A stretch of DNA of 64,000 bases from Corynebacterium hansenii (GCF_030408795.1 NZ_CP047211.1:2728001-2792000); one strand, 5' to 3'. Shown: positions 21,215 to 30,402, numbered from the stretch's first letter. Numbers and translations: made by a program. The notes: a model not told the origin generated them from the letters alone.

Positions 21215-23002
21215 ATGTCCGAGAAGATCGACGTCCACGCGACGACCAACGCCGACACCGCGGAAATCGGCGCCGCGGAGAAGTTCCGCGCGCGAGCCCG
21301 GAAATCGCTGCGCGGCACGGGCGACCTCATCCGGGGCCTCGCCCCGGTGACCAAGGCCGGCGTGCTCGGCGCGATGGGCCCGGGCGCGATGGGCAAGGCC
21401 GCCCACTCGATCTACCGTTGGGACTTCCTGCCCTCCGGGCTGCTCGGCATCGCCGCCGCGCGCGACCCCCACCACACCGCCATCATCGACGACGGCGGGT
21501 CGATGACGTACTCCGAGTTCCACGACAACGCCAACCGCCTCGCCCGCGCCCTGCGCCACGGCGACATCCGGCCCCGCGACCGCATCGGCGTGCTGTCCCG
21601 CAACCACCGCGGCTTCCTGCTCGCCCTGTGCGCCCACGGCCGCCTGGGCACCGACCTGGTGCTGCTCAACACCGGCGCGTCCGCCGAGCAGACCCGCTCC
21701 GTCATCCGCGAGCAGAAGATCGACTTCCTCTTCATCGACGAGGAATTCACCCACATGCTCCCCGAGGACTTCGACCAGTGCCCCGTCGCCGTGTCGTGGC
21801 TCGAGGACCACACCGACACCTCCTGCGTCCGCGAGGGCTGGACGTCGATGCGCGAGATGCTGCGCACCGCCCCGCCGGAGGCCTGGCCCACCGCGGACCT
21901 GCCCACGCGCCCCCGCCGCGGCCGCGTGATCATCCTGACCTCCGGCACCACCGGCACCCCGAAGGGCGCCCGCCGCCCGGAGCCGAAGTCGTGGATGCCT
22001 GCGTCGTCGATCATGAGCCGCATCCCCCTGCGCCACAACCGGCCCGCCTACCTGGCGGCGCCGCTGTTCCACACGTGGGGCTTCGCGACGGCCCAGCTGT
22101 GCATCGCGCTGCGGTCCACCATGATCCTGCGCCGCCACTTCAACCCCACCGACGCCCTGAACATCGTCGAGGCGCACAACCCCCACACGATCTTCGTCGT
22201 GCCGACGATGCTGCAGCGCATGGTCGAGGTCATGCCCGACGACTACGACGTGAGCACGTCGCCGCTGAAGGTCATCGCGTCGTGCGGTTCGGCGATCCCC
22301 GAGCACATCGTGAAGACGACCCTCGACCGCTTCGGTCCCGTCCTGTACAACCAGTACGGCTCCACCGAGGTCAGCTGGGCGACCATCGCCACCCCGGCGG
22401 AGCTCGCCCAGAACCCGACCACCGCCGGCCGCGCACCGCTGGGCACGCGCGTCTCCATCCGCGACGCCGACGGCAACGAGCTCGGCGAGGGCGAGACCGG
22501 CCGCATCTTCGTGGGCAACGGCATGCTCTACGAGGGCTACACCCGCCCGGGCGCCGACAAGGAGATCATCGACGGCATGGTCTGCACCGGCGACCTCGGG
22601 CGCCTGGAGAACGGCATGCTGTACATCTCCGGCCGCGAGGACGACATGATCGTCTCCGGCGGCGAGAACGTCTTCCCCCGCGAGACCGAGGACGCCCTGT
22701 CCAACCTGCCCGGCATCCGCGAATGCGCCGTCGCCGGCGTGCCCGACGACCGCTTCGGCCAGGCCCTGGTCGCGTGGGTCGTCCGCGAGGATTCGCCGGA
22801 GGGCGAGGCGCTCACCGACGAGTCGATCCGCACCTTCGTCCGGCAGCGCCTGGCCCGCCACTCGGTGCCGCGCGAGACCGTGTTCATGGACGAGCTGCCC
22901 CGCAACGCCGTGGGCAAGGTCGTCCCGCGCATGCTGCCCAAGCCGTGGGAGGGCGACGGCGCCCAGCTGGTCGGCCAGGATCAGCTGCGCCCGGCGGGAT
23001 AG
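21215..23002 (+). CDS. Long-chain fatty-acyl-CoA synthetase (AMP-binding, FadD type)
   Basis: 595 residues; activates a fatty acid to acyl-AMP and then acyl-CoA. AMP-binding P-loop [14 protein letters not shown]5 motif [13 protein letters not shown]7/A8 region [20 protein letters not shown], and the catalytic C-terminal lysine in [11 protein letters not shown]. The N-terminal 50 residues are an extra helical segment. ATG 21215 follows AGAGGAGG by about 10 nt. Acyl-CoA dehydrogenase genes lie 5 kb away and suggest a shared role in fatty-acid oxidation, but the chain-length preference cannot be read from sequence. Confidence 0.9.
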   Translation: MSEKIDVHATTNADTAEIGAAEKFRARARKSLRGTGDLIRGLAPVTKAGVLGAMGPGAMGKAAHSIYRWDFLPSGLLGIAAARDPHHTAIIDDGGSMTYSEFHDNANRLARALRHGDIRPRDRIGVLSRNHRGFLLALCAHGRLGTDLVLLNTGASAEQTRSVIREQKIDFLFIDEEFTHMLPEDFDQCPVAVSWLEDHTDTSCVREGWTSMREMLRTAPPEAWPTADLPTRPRRGRVIILTSGTTGTPKGARRPEPKSWMPASSIMSRIPLRHNRPAYLAAPLFHTWGFATAQLCIALRSTMILRRHFNPTDALNIVEAHNPHTIFVVPTMLQRMVEVMPDDYDVSTSPLKVIASCGSAIPEHIVKTTLDRFGPVLYNQYGSTEVSWATIATPAELAQNPTTAGRAPLGTRVSIRDADGNELGEGETGRIFVGNGMLYEGYTRPGADKEIIDGMVCTGDLGRLENGMLYISGREDDMIVSGGENVFPRETEDALSNLPGIRECAVAGVPDDRFGQALVAWVVREDSPEGEALTDESIRTFVRQRLARHSVPRETVFMDELPRNAVGKVVPRMLPKPWEGDGAQLVGQDQLRPAG

Positions 23003-23008
23003 GGATCC

Positions 23009-23038
23009 GGTGGCCGCGGGCGCACCGCCCGGGCCACC
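23009..23038 (+). terminator. Terminator downstream of fadD
   Basis: GC-rich inverted repeat GGTGGCC...GGCCACC with an inner CGGGCG/CGCCCG stem, starting 7 nt after the fadD stop. No T-tract. Confidence 0.55.
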
Positions 23039-23145
23039 CTAACGGGGTTAACCGGATTTCCGCCCGCGCGGTGGGGCGGGCCATTATGACGGGGCCATTC
23101 GTCCCCGGCCCGCCGCGATCGCGGGCCCCTGCCGAAGAAAATCTC

Positions 23146-24078
23146 GTGAACCCGCAATTCCGTTCTCCCCGCACCCCCCTCCCCCACGACACCGGTCGCA
23201 CGCGTCGCCCGCTGCGGCGCGTCGCGCTGAGCGCGTTCGCCGCCACCTCGCTGGCATTGGCCGCCTGCGGCTCGCCCGGCGGCACCGTGGACGCGGAAGC
23301 ACCGTCGAGCACTTCTTCGACGTCGAGTTCCGCTCCGTCTTCCCGGACACCTTCCTCGACGTCCACCAGCTCGCGGTCCACCACGACGCCGTCCGCCAGC
23401 CCCACTTCCGCCACTTCATCGTCGGCCACCCCGACGCCCACCACGACGCCGTCCACGATGGCTCCGGCCCCGATCGTGGCCCCTGCGGTGGTCCCCGTTG
23501 CGACCCCGCCGACGTACGCGAACTGCGAGCAGGCTTTCGACGCCGGCGCCGCGCCGCTGTACGCCGGGGACCCCGGTTACGGCCCGGAACTCGACCCCGA
23601 CGGAGACGGTGTCGCCTGCCCCATCGCCGACGAGGCCGGCGCCACGGATGCCGCAGAGGCCCCGGTCGCCCCCGCGGGGATCATGGGAGACCCCGCTCCC
23701 GAACCGGAGCCCGAGCCCGCGCCCGAGGCAGCGCCTGCGCCAGACCCCACGCCCGAACCGGAGCCCGCTCCCGAGGCAGAGCCTGCGCCCGAGCCCATCC
23801 CCGAGCCCACCCCGGCAGCCGAACCGGAGCCCGCGCCCGAGCCGGAACCCGAGCCGGCTCCCGAGCCCGCTCCTGCTCCGGCACCCGAACCCCAGCCCGA
23901 GCCCGCACCCGCGCCCGCTCCGGCTCCGGCTCCGGCTCCGGTCACCGGTGGCGGCGGTGACGTGTACTACCCCAATTGCAAGGCCGCCCGCGCCGCGGGT
24001 GCCGCGCCGATCCTGGCGGGAGAGCCCGGCTACCGCGCCGCACTGGACCGCGACAGGGATGGCATCGCCTGCGAGTAA
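23146..24078 (+). CDS. Lipoprotein with two excalibur calcium-binding domains
   Basis: 310 residues from GTG 23146 (GAAGAAAA upstream; an in-frame ATG at 23086 is the alternative). Signal peptide with lipobox LAAC (Cys41), then a Ser/Thr-rich linker. The first excalibur domain is about 123-160, with [14 protein letters not shown] and [12 protein letters not shown] region of about 100 residues follows, made almost only of Pro, Ala and Glu in [12 protein letters not shown] repeats. The second excalibur domain runs about 273-310 ([26 protein letters not shown]). Each domain has the DxDxDGxxC Ca site and a conserved cysteine pair. It is probably surface-exposed, with the rigid acidic linker spanning the envelope. 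Function unknown. Confidence 0.85.
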   Translation: MNPQFRSPRTPLPHDTGRTRRPLRRVALSAFAATSLALAACGSPGGTVDAEAPSSTSSTSSSAPSSRTPSSTSTSSRSTTTPSASPTSATSSSATPTPTTTPSTMAPAPIVAPAVVPVATPPTYANCEQAFDAGAAPLYAGDPGYGPELDPDGDGVACPIADEAGATDAAEAPVAPAGIMGDPAPEPEPEPAPEAAPAPDPTPEPEPAPEAEPAPEPIPEPTPAAEPEPAPEPEPEPAPEPAPAPAPEPQPEPAPAPAPAPAPAPVTGGGGDVYYPNCKAARAAGAAPILAGEPGYRAALDRDRDGIACE

Positions 24079-24098
24079 CCCCGCCGGACGATCCCCGG

Positions 24099-24126
24099 CG
24101 GCCGCCGCGCGAAACCGCGGCGGCCG
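24099..24126 (+). terminator. Terminator after the excalibur lipoprotein
   Basis: Perfect 11-bp stem CGGCCGCCGCG with a 6-nt loop (CGAAAC), 21 nt after the stop codon. Confidence 0.65.
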
Positions 24127-24179
24127 TCGCCCCTCCCTCCCCCGAACGGAGGGGCAAACAGTCGGCGTCGATAGCGGCC

Positions 24180-24195
24180 ACACAACTTATGGCCG
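24180..24195 (+). promoter_or_regulatory. NrdR box 1 (upstream copy)
   Basis: ACACAACTTATGGCCG matches 6 of the 8 invariant positions of the NrdR box (aCaCtAtATaTaGtGt). It lies exactly 31 bp centre to centre from box 2, three helical turns, the usual tandem arrangement. Confidence 0.5.
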
Positions 24196-24210
24196 CTCGA
24201 CAATGGTGCA

Positions 24211-24226
24211 GCCCCACATCTTGTGG
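24211..24226 (+). promoter_or_regulatory. NrdR box 2
   Basis: GCCCCACATCTTGTGG matches all 8 invariant positions of the NrdR consensus and contains the perfect palindrome CCACA-TCT-TGTGG. NrdR is the ATP/dATP-sensing repressor of ribonucleotide reductase genes; the target here would be nrdDG. Confidence 0.7.
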
Positions 24227-24243
24227 CGGTTCCCGTCGATACG

Positions 24244-24259
24244 TGTAAGTAATGTCACG
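24244..24259 (+). promoter_or_regulatory. CRP/GlxR-like site upstream of nrdD
   Basis: TGTAA-GTAATG-TCACG differs from TGTGA-N6-TCACA by one base in each half. It lies about 45-60 bp upstream of the predicted nrdD start. Confidence 0.35.
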
Positions 24260-24264
24260 ATTCA

Positions 24265-24298
24265 CCGAATCCCATTTATGTGATTCGGGTTTTAGGGT
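24265..24298 (+). promoter_or_regulatory. Inverted repeat and -10 box of nrdD
   Basis: CCGAATC (24265-24271) and GATTCGG (24282-24288) form a perfect 7-bp inverted repeat with a 10-nt spacer. TAGGGT (24293-24298) follows, 7 nt before the ATG. The repeat covers the -35 region, so it could be an operator. Confidence 0.45.
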
Positions 24299-24305
24299 GA
24301 GGGCC

Positions 24306-26120
24306 ATGACGCCCTCTTCCCCGCACCTCATCGACCCCTGCTCCACCATCGACGAGTACCTCGACCGCGCGGACTGGCGGATCAACGCCAACGCCAACCA
24401 GGACTTCAGCCTGGGCGGGATGATGCTCAACACCTCCGGCAAGGTGGTGGCCAACTACTGGCTGGACCACGTCTTCGCGCCGGAGGCCGGCGCCGCGCAC
24501 CGCGAAGGCGCGATCCACATCCACGACCTCGACATGCTCGCCGGCTACTGCGCGGGCTGGTCGCTGCGCGCGCTGCTGGAGGAGGGCTTCGGCGGCGTCG
24601 CCGGCGCCGTGTCCTCCGCCCCGCCGAAGCACCTGACGTCGGCGCTGGGCCAGATGGTCAACTTCCTGGGCACGCTGCAGAACGAGTGGGCCGGCGCGCA
24701 GTCGTTTTCCAGCTTTGACACCTACCTCGCGCCGTTCGTGCGCCTCGACGGGCTGGACTACGACCAGGTCGAGCAGGCGATCCAGGAGTTCGTGTTCAAC
24801 CTCAACGTCCCGTCGCGGTGGGGCACGCAGACGCCGTTCACGAACCTCACCTTCGACTGGGTCTGCCCGCCGGAGCTGCGGGATCAGATCCCCTTCGTCG
24901 GCGACGAACCCGCGGATTTCACCTACGGCGAGCTGCAGGCGGAGATGGACATGCTCAACCGCGCGTTCATCGAGGTCATGGGCCGCGGCGACGCCTCCGG
25001 CCGGGCCTTCACCTTCCCCATCCCCACGTACAACATCACCCCGGACTTCGACTGGGACCACCCGAACGCCCGCCGCCTGTTCGACATGACGGCGCGCTAC
25101 GGCCTGCCGTACTTCCAGAACTTCATCAACTCCGACCTCGACCCCGGCCAGATCCGGTCGATGTGCTGCCGACTGCAGCTCGACCTGCGCGAGCTGCTCG
25201 CCCGCGGCAACGGCCTGTTCGGTTCGGCCGAACTGACCGGGTCCATCGGCGTGGTCACGGTCAACTGCGCGCGCCTCGGGTTCCTCCACGCCGGCGACAT
25301 GCCGGCCCTGCTGGCGGAGCTCGACGATCTGCTCGCACTCGGGGTGGGGGTGCTCGAGGCCAGGCGCCGGACCGTCGCAAAGCTCATCGACGACGGGCTG
25401 TACCCGTACACCAGGCGGTGGCTGCCGGGCCTGGACAATCACTTTTCGACGCTCGGCGTCAACGGGATCAACGAGATGGTCCGCAATTTCACGGGCGACG
25501 CCGACGACATCACCACGGCGCGCGGGCACCGGATGGCCGCGGACCTGCTCGACCACATCCGCGCCCGCCTGGTCGAGTTCCAGGAGGAGACCGGCCACAT
25601 GTTCAACCTGGAGGCCACGCCGGCGGAGGGCGCGACGTACCGTTTCGCGCGCGAGGACCGGCGCCGGTACCCCGGGATCCTGCAGGCCGGCACGGACGAC
25701 GAGCCGTACTACACCAATTCCTCCCAGCTGCCCGTCGGCTACACGGATGACCCGTTCCGCGCGCTGGCGGAGCAGGAGGATCTGCAGTCGAAGTACACCG
25801 GCGGCACGGTGCTGCACCTGTACATGGGCGAGGCGCTGAATTCCGGCGATGCTTGCGCGGCGCTGGTCCGCCGGTCGCTGGAGAATTTCCACCTGCCCTA
25901 CGTCACGGTGACGCCGACGTTCTCGGTGTGCCCGGTGCACGGGTACCGGTCCGGCGAGGTCGACGCGTGCCCGACCTGCGGCGGCGAGGTCGAGGTGTGG
26001 ACGCGCGTCATGGGCTACTTCCGCCCGGTGTCGTCGTTCAACGTGGGCAAGAAGGGCGAGCACCACGAGCGGCTGGCCTTCGCGCAGGGCCATCTCGCCT
26101 CGCAGGGTCATGTCGCCTGA
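24306..26120 (+). CDS. nrdD: Anaerobic (class III) ribonucleoside-triphosphate reductase
   Basis: 604 residues; glycyl-radical enzyme reducing NTPs to dNTPs without oxygen. Early signature YLDRADWRINANANQ; active-site Cys region SMCCRLQLD; GSIGVVTVNCARLGF. C-terminal zinc site CPVHGY...CPTCGG is followed by the glycyl-radical loop RVMGYFRPVSSFNVG. ATG 24306 fits the leaderless -10; an in-frame ATG at 24252 would add 18 codons across the inverted repeat. The stop overlaps nrdG by 11 nt. The presence of nrdDG argues for a facultatively anaerobic lifestyle. Confidence 0.95.
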   Translation: MTPSSPHLIDPCSTIDEYLDRADWRINANANQDFSLGGMMLNTSGKVVANYWLDHVFAPEAGAAHREGAIHIHDLDMLAGYCAGWSLRALLEEGFGGVAGAVSSAPPKHLTSALGQMVNFLGTLQNEWAGAQSFSSFDTYLAPFVRLDGLDYDQVEQAIQEFVFNLNVPSRWGTQTPFTNLTFDWVCPPELRDQIPFVGDEPADFTYGELQAEMDMLNRAFIEVMGRGDASGRAFTFPIPTYNITPDFDWDHPNARRLFDMTARYGLPYFQNFINSDLDPGQIRSMCCRLQLDLRELLARGNGLFGSAELTGSIGVVTVNCARLGFLHAGDMPALLAELDDLLALGVGVLEARRRTVAKLIDDGLYPYTRRWLPGLDNHFSTLGVNGINEMVRNFTGDADDITTARGHRMAADLLDHIRARLVEFQEETGHMFNLEATPAEGATYRFAREDRRRYPGILQAGTDDEPYYTNSSQLPVGYTDDPFRALAEQEDLQSKYTGGTVLHLYMGEALNSGDACAALVRRSLENFHLPYVTVTPTFSVCPVHGYRSGEVDACPTCGGEVEVWTRVMGYFRPVSSFNVGKKGEHHERLAFAQGHLASQGHVA

Positions 26121-27075
26121 TTCGCTTTGCGACGTCGCCCCGGCTCCCGTGCCCGTCGCGGGCGTGGTGCCCTTTTCCTCCGTCGATTGGCCGGGGACGC
26201 TGGCGGCGACGCTGTTCCTGCAGGGGTGCCCGTGGCGCTGCCCGTATTGCCACAACCCGGATCTTCGGGATGCGGCGAAGTGCGGTGACGTCGGGGCGGC
26301 GGCGCATGACCTGGAGTGGCGCGGGGTGCTGGACCTGCTGGGCGAGCGGCGGGGGCTGCTCGACGCCGTGGTGTTCACCGGCGGGGAGCCGACCATGCAC
26401 CGGGGGCTCGGCACCGCAATCGACGCGGTGCACGACATGGGCTTCGCCGTGGGACTGCACACGTCGGGCTGCTACCCGGAGGCGCTCGGGCGCATCGTGC
26501 GGGAGCACTGCCCCGAGTGGATCGGCCTGGACGTGAAGTCCGATCCCCGCGACGCGCAAGCCTATGCGCGGGTCGCGTACGGCGGCGGGGACTTTGGCGG
26601 AGGTGAGCACGGCGGCGGGGAGGCCGGCCGCGGCTTCGCGCCGGCCCAGCTCGTCGCCGGCGCGAAGGTGCTGCGCAGCCTGGAGATCGTCGCGGGAGCG
26701 ATGATGGGCGCGGCGCCGGGAGCAACGGCGGGGGCCGAGCCGGTTCCGGACGGGGCAGGCGCCCGACGGCCGGCGCTCGAGGTCCGCACCACCGTGTGGC
26801 CGGATTCACCGGCGGTCGCGGGCGTGCCGGGCATCGCCGACGTGCTCGCCGGCGTGGCCACCGAGCCGGGTGCGGAGTTGGCCACGGAGTTTGAGGGAAA
26901 GGCCGCATTCACCTGGGCCATCCAGAAGGCACGGCCCGACGGGGTGTCGCCGGACGCCGAGGCCGCCGCCGGATTCCGCGCCGACCGCCCGGGATGGGCC
27001 GATGAGTTCGATGAGCTCGTCGCCGGCGCCCGCGAGCGGCTGCGCGGCACCTCGGTGGCGGTCATCGGCCGGTAG
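26110..27075 (+). CDS. nrdG: Anaerobic ribonucleotide reductase activating enzyme (radical SAM)
   Basis: Generates the glycyl radical on NrdD. [4Fe-4S]/SAM motif C-X3-C-X2-C at C40, C44, C47 (GCPWRCPYCHN), then the GGEPTMH motif (VVFTGGEPTMH) and WIGLDVKSDP. 321 residues is longer than E. coli NrdG (154). The second half is variable, with Gly-rich (YGGGDFGGGEHGGGEAG) and Ala-rich inserts, but WAIQKARPDGVSPD near the C-terminus keeps a radical-SAM-like end. The start codon lies inside the last codons of nrdD, so the two are translationally coupled. Confidence 0.92.
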   Translation: MSPDSLCDVAPAPVPVAGVVPFSSVDWPGTLAATLFLQGCPWRCPYCHNPDLRDAAKCGDVGAAAHDLEWRGVLDLLGERRGLLDAVVFTGGEPTMHRGLGTAIDAVHDMGFAVGLHTSGCYPEALGRIVREHCPEWIGLDVKSDPRDAQAYARVAYGGGDFGGGEHGGGEAGRGFAPAQLVAGAKVLRSLEIVAGAMMGAAPGATAGAEPVPDGAGARRPALEVRTTVWPDSPAVAGVPGIADVLAGVATEPGAELATEFEGKAAFTWAIQKARPDGVSPDAEAAAGFRADRPGWADEFDELVAGARERLRGTSVAVIGR

Positions 27076-27134
27076 CCGCCGCGGCCGGCGCCGCATCGGC
27101 GAATCACCGCTCCGCAAAGACCCGAGAGCGCGAG

Positions 27135-27192
27135 AAACCCCGGACGCTCACGGCGATGTCCTTGGATGGCATCGCGGAAGCGTCCGGGGTTT
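27135..27192. terminator. Bidirectional terminator between nrdG and the acyl-CoA dehydrogenase
   Basis: Perfect 14-bp inverted repeat (AAACCCCGGACGCT and its complement) enclosing a 30-nt centre that itself forms a GCGATG/CATCGC stem. The A-rich left flank and T-rich right end make it usable from both sides, between convergent genes. Confidence 0.75.
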
Positions 27193-27285
27193 GCTCCGCT
27201 CCCGCCGGGGACGGGCGGGAGTTTTCGGCAAGCGGGTGGGCCGGGCCGCATCAGGGGCGGTCCCCGGGCCCCCTCCCCTACCGGG

Positions 27286-28494
27286 CTACTTCAGTTCCTT
27301 CGAGCTCAGGCCCAGCACGCGGCGGGCCACGACGAGCTGCTGGATCTGCTGCGTGCCCTCGAAGATGTCCAGGATCTTGGAGTCGCGGGCCCACTTCTCC
27401 AGCAGGTTGCGCTCCGAGTAGCCGTAGGCGCCGGCCAGCTGGACCGCGCGCAGGGTCACGTCGGTGCCCATGCGGCCGGCCTTGGCCTTCGACGCCGAGG
27501 CCTCGAGGGTGTTCGGCTGCTTGTTGTCGGCCATCCACGCGGCGCGCAGGGCCATGAGGTACGCGGCCTCCCAGTCGGACTCGAGGCGGATGTACTCGGC
27601 CACGGCCGCGGACTGCGAGAAGGCGGGGGCGTCGTAGTCGATCTCGACGCCGGCTTCCTCCAGGATGCGGCGCAGCTCCTCGAGCGCGGCGCGGGCGACG
27701 CCGATGGCCATGCCCGCGACCAGCGGACGGGTGTTGTCGAAGGTCGCCATGGCGCCGGCGAAGGACTTCTTGACGTCGATCTCCGGGGAACCGAGCAGGT
27801 TCTCGGCGGGGACGCGGACGTCCTCCAGGCGCAGCACCGCGGTGTCGGAGGCGCGGATGCCCAGCTTCTCCTCGAGGCGCTCGACGGTGAAGCCCGGGGT
27901 GCCCTTCTTCACCAGGAAGGACTTGATGGCCGCGCGGCCGAGGGACTTGTCCAGGGTCGCCCACACGACGACGGAGTCGGCGCGCTCGCCGGAGGTGACG
28001 AAGATCTTCGTGCCGTTGAGCACGTACTCGTCGCCGTCCTTGCGGGCGGTGGTGGTGACGGCCGACGAGTCGGAGCCGAACGACGGCTCGGTGATGGCCA
28101 TGGCGGCCCACGTCTTGCCGAAGCTCTCGAGCTGCTCGTCGGTGGCGACGGCGGCGAGGGCGGAGTTGCCCAGGCCCTGGAAGGGCAGGGACAGCGTCAG
28201 GCCGACGTCGCCCCAGCAGGTCTCGATGACGTTGAGCAGCGACGCCATGTTGCCGCCGTTCTTGACGCCGACGCGCTTCTTCTTCTCGTCGCCGCGGCCG
28301 CCGGCCGCGCCGGAGAAGGACGTGCCGCCATCGGCCATGCCGTCCATCAGCGACGCGAGGGTGTCCAGCTCACGCGGGTACTCGTGCTCGGCGAGGTCGT
28401 ACTTTCGGGATACGGGCCGGAAGATTTCCGCCGCGACCTGGTGCGCCTGACCGGCGCCCGCCCGGAGGAACTTCGGCAGTTCGAGGTTGATCAT
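27286..28494 (-). CDS. Acyl-CoA dehydrogenase (second gene of a pair)
   Basis: 402-residue flavoprotein, first oxidation of fatty-acyl-CoA beta-oxidation. FAD/substrate segment AMAITEPSFGSDSSAV, middle beta domain DEYVLNGTKIFVTSGERAD, and C-terminal helix bundle ending in ILDIFEGTQQIQQLVVARRV, whose Glu aligns with the catalytic base. It lies 36 nt after the other dehydrogenase gene on the same strand, with a GAAAGAGGATCC-type ribosome binding site. Two unlike subunits side by side recall the heterotetrameric FadE pairs of mycobacteria; that assembly is inference. Confidence 0.88.
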   Translation of the reverse strand: MINLELPKFLRAGAGQAHQVAAEIFRPVSRKYDLAEHEYPRELDTLASLMDGMADGGTSFSGAAGGRGDEKKKRVGVKNGGNMASLLNVIETCWGDVGLTLSLPFQGLGNSALAAVATDEQLESFGKTWAAMAITEPSFGSDSSAVTTTARKDGDEYVLNGTKIFVTSGERADSVVVWATLDKSLGRAAIKSFLVKKGTPGFTVERLEEKLGIRASDTAVLRLEDVRVPAENLLGSPEIDVKKSFAGAMATFDNTRPLVAGMAIGVARAALEELRRILEEAGVEIDYDAPAFSQSAAVAEYIRLESDWEAAYLMALRAAWMADNKQPNTLEASASKAKAGRMGTDVTLRAVQLAGAYGYSERNLLEKWARDSKILDIFEGTQQIQQLVVARRVLGLSSKELK

Positions 28495-28530
28495 TTCGGA
28501 TCCTCTTTCAATTCTGAAGTGTCTGGCGGT

Positions 28531-29955
28531 TTACAGGACGACGATGCCCTCGGCGATGCCGATGGCGCGGAGGTCTCGGTACCAGCGCTCGACCGGGTGC
28601 TCCTTGATGAAGCCGTGGCCGCCGAGCAGCTGGACTCCGTCGGAGCCGATCTTCATGCCCTTCTCGGTGGCGTAGTGCTTCGCCAGGGCGGCCTCGCGGT
28701 CGAAGCGGCGGCCCTGGTCGGCGCGGGAGGTGCCGCGCAGGAGGATCATGCGCAGGCCGTCGAGCTCGATCTTGATGTCGGCGACCATGAAGGCCACGGC
28801 CTGGCGGTGCGAGACCGGCTCGCCGAAGGCCTCGCGCTCGTTGACGTAGGGCACGACGTAGTCGAGGACGGCCAGGGAGGTGCCGGCGGCCAGCGCGGCC
28901 CAGCCGAGGCGGGAGCGGCGGAGGATGTCGCGGTACTCTTCGGCGGCCTGCTCGGCGGAGATCTGCTCGCCGCCGAGGATGGCGTCGGCGGGGACGCGGA
29001 CGTCCTTGAGCACGAGGCGGCCGAGTGCGGCGCCGCGGAGGCCCATGGACGGGTCGGCCTCGACGTGGAGGCCCTCGGCGGAGGACTCGACGATGACCAG
29101 GGCGGGGCTGCCGTTCAGCTCGACGCCGACGATGAACAGCTCGGCGGCGCCGGCGTTGGGGACCAGCGACTTGACGCCGTTGAGCACGAGCTCGTTGCCC
29201 TCGCGGCGGGCGGTGGTCTCCGGCTTCAGCGGGTCGAAGAGGGGGCGCGGCTCGGAGAGCACGACGGCGGCGGCGGGGACGTCCTCGCCGGCGAAGGCCG
29301 GGAGGTAGGTCTTCTGCTGGGCGTCGGACCCGTGGGCGGTCAGCGTCGCGGCGACGCCGGCCGGGGCGAGCACGGCCAGGGCGAGGCCCATGTCGCCGTA
29401 GGCGAGGGCCTCGGCGACGAGCGCGTTGGTGGTGACGTCCTCGCCGGTGGCGATGCCCTCGAAGGACTCGGGGACGTTGATCAGCGATACGCCGAGCTCG
29501 GCGGCCTCGGACAGGAGGGTCTCCGGCGGGGTCGCCTCGTGGTCGCACTTGGCGGCGGCGTCGCGCAGGCGGGACTCCGCGAACTCCTTCACCGTCTCGA
29601 CGATCATCTGCTGATCCTCGGTCGGGGTGAGGTCGAAGAGCTTCTTGGACGGGGTCTTCGCGGGCTCGGCGGAGGCGGCGTCGTCCGGCGCCGCGGCCTG
29701 CGCGTCGCGGGCGGGGCGCTGCGGCTTGCCGGAGCCGGCGACCTTCTTGAACTGGCGGTTGGCGGCGCCCAGGGTCTTGAACCCGGACTTGGTCGACTGG
29801 TAGATCACGCGATCGAGCTTCGGCTGCAGGTCGTACTTCTGGGCGAAGTCGGAGCCGGTGATGGACGTGATGAACCGCATTGCCGCGCCGATCGCGTCTC
29901 GACCGGGGTTATTGCGGCCGACGGTCGAATCCTCGCGGTTCTTCTTCTCGCTCAT
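28531..29955 (-). CDS. Acyl-CoA dehydrogenase with long N-terminal extension (first gene of a pair)
   Basis: 474 residues. The first 110 or so (Lys/Arg-, then Ala/Pro-rich, SGKPQRPARDAQAAAP) are not part of the family fold and are only partly conserved-looking. The dehydrogenase part starts near DLTPTEDQQMIVETVKEFAE, has VLSEPRPLFDPLKPET in place of a canonical TEP-GSD loop, and ends WYRDLRAIGIAEGIVVL. The non-canonical FAD/substrate loop suggests a diverged or partner subunit. ATG 29955 was chosen (AAAGG upstream) rather than the far upstream frame opening at 30093. Confidence 0.82.
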   Translation of the reverse strand: MSEKKNREDSTVGRNNPGRDAIGAAMRFITSITGSDFAQKYDLQPKLDRVIYQSTKSGFKTLGAANRQFKKVAGSGKPQRPARDAQAAAPDDAASAEPAKTPSKKLFDLTPTEDQQMIVETVKEFAESRLRDAAAKCDHEATPPETLLSEAAELGVSLINVPESFEGIATGEDVTTNALVAEALAYGDMGLALAVLAPAGVAATLTAHGSDAQQKTYLPAFAGEDVPAAAVVLSEPRPLFDPLKPETTARREGNELVLNGVKSLVPNAGAAELFIVGVELNGSPALVIVESSAEGLHVEADPSMGLRGAALGRLVLKDVRVPADAILGGEQISAEQAAEEYRDILRRSRLGWAALAAGTSLAVLDYVVPYVNEREAFGEPVSHRQAVAFMVADIKIELDGLRMILLRGTSRADQGRRFDREAALAKHYATEKGMKIGSDGVQLLGGHGFIKEHPVERWYRDLRAIGIAEGIVVL

Positions 29956-30402
29956 GGGTTCATGGCCTTTCGAGTCAGAACTGTTACTGGGATAACGATA
30001 AAGCCATCTCGTGATCGTTGTCACATCTTTTGGCAGAACTACCCCTAAATTGGCACTATCGCCGCCCCCGTAACGCACCCCCGCGCGAAACACGAGGTCA
30101 GCGTCATATTTCGCTTGACGACGAACGTGGAAACGGCGTTATCGCAGGTATGCGCCGTACACGCGTCGCCAAGCCCTTCCGACGGCGCCGAATTCGCTTC
30201 GCCTGCGAGCCCCGCGGCGCAGCCGGCATCATGGCGGCACCGCCGCACCGTCCGCCGGGCGCCGCCCGCATCCCGGCCCCGCGGGAACGCCCCGGGGGAT
30301 CGTTCGGCATGCGCGCCCCGGGGCAACCCGGGATCCCCCGCGTCACCTCCCCGTCACGCGCCCGCAACCTTTCGTTTCCCTTCGGCCGTTAGCGTCCCGC
30401 CC
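29956..30402. other. Intergenic region between acyl-CoA dehydrogenase and FnIII-like gene
   Basis: About 450 bases. The left 100 hold the dehydrogenase promoter region with GTTA-CTGGGA-TAAC and the CRP/GlxR-type site. TTGACG at 30114 with TTATCG 18 bp later is a weak rightward promoter. An Arg-rich 80-codon open frame (30149-30392) has no ribosome binding site or recognisable product. Otherwise nothing was seen. Confidence 0.5.
30010..30025 (-). promoter_or_regulatory. CRP/GlxR-type operator upstream of the acyl-CoA dehydrogenase pair
   Basis: CGTGA-TCGTTG-TCACA matches TGTGA-N6-TCACA with one mismatch; it lies 55-70 bp upstream of the start codon. GlxR is the cAMP-responsive global regulator of corynebacteria and controls carbon and fatty-acid genes. 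Confidence 0.5.

Noticed and set aside
21418..23145. Plus-frame opening upstream of the excalibur lipoprotein, reading through fadD
   Set aside because: It is an Arg/Pro/His-rich shadow of fadD; only the part from GTG 23146 (or ATG 23086) has a signal peptide and domains.
30149..30392. 80-codon Arg-rich open frame
   Set aside because: No ribosome binding site, no recognisable sequence, and composition expected from random high-GC DNA.
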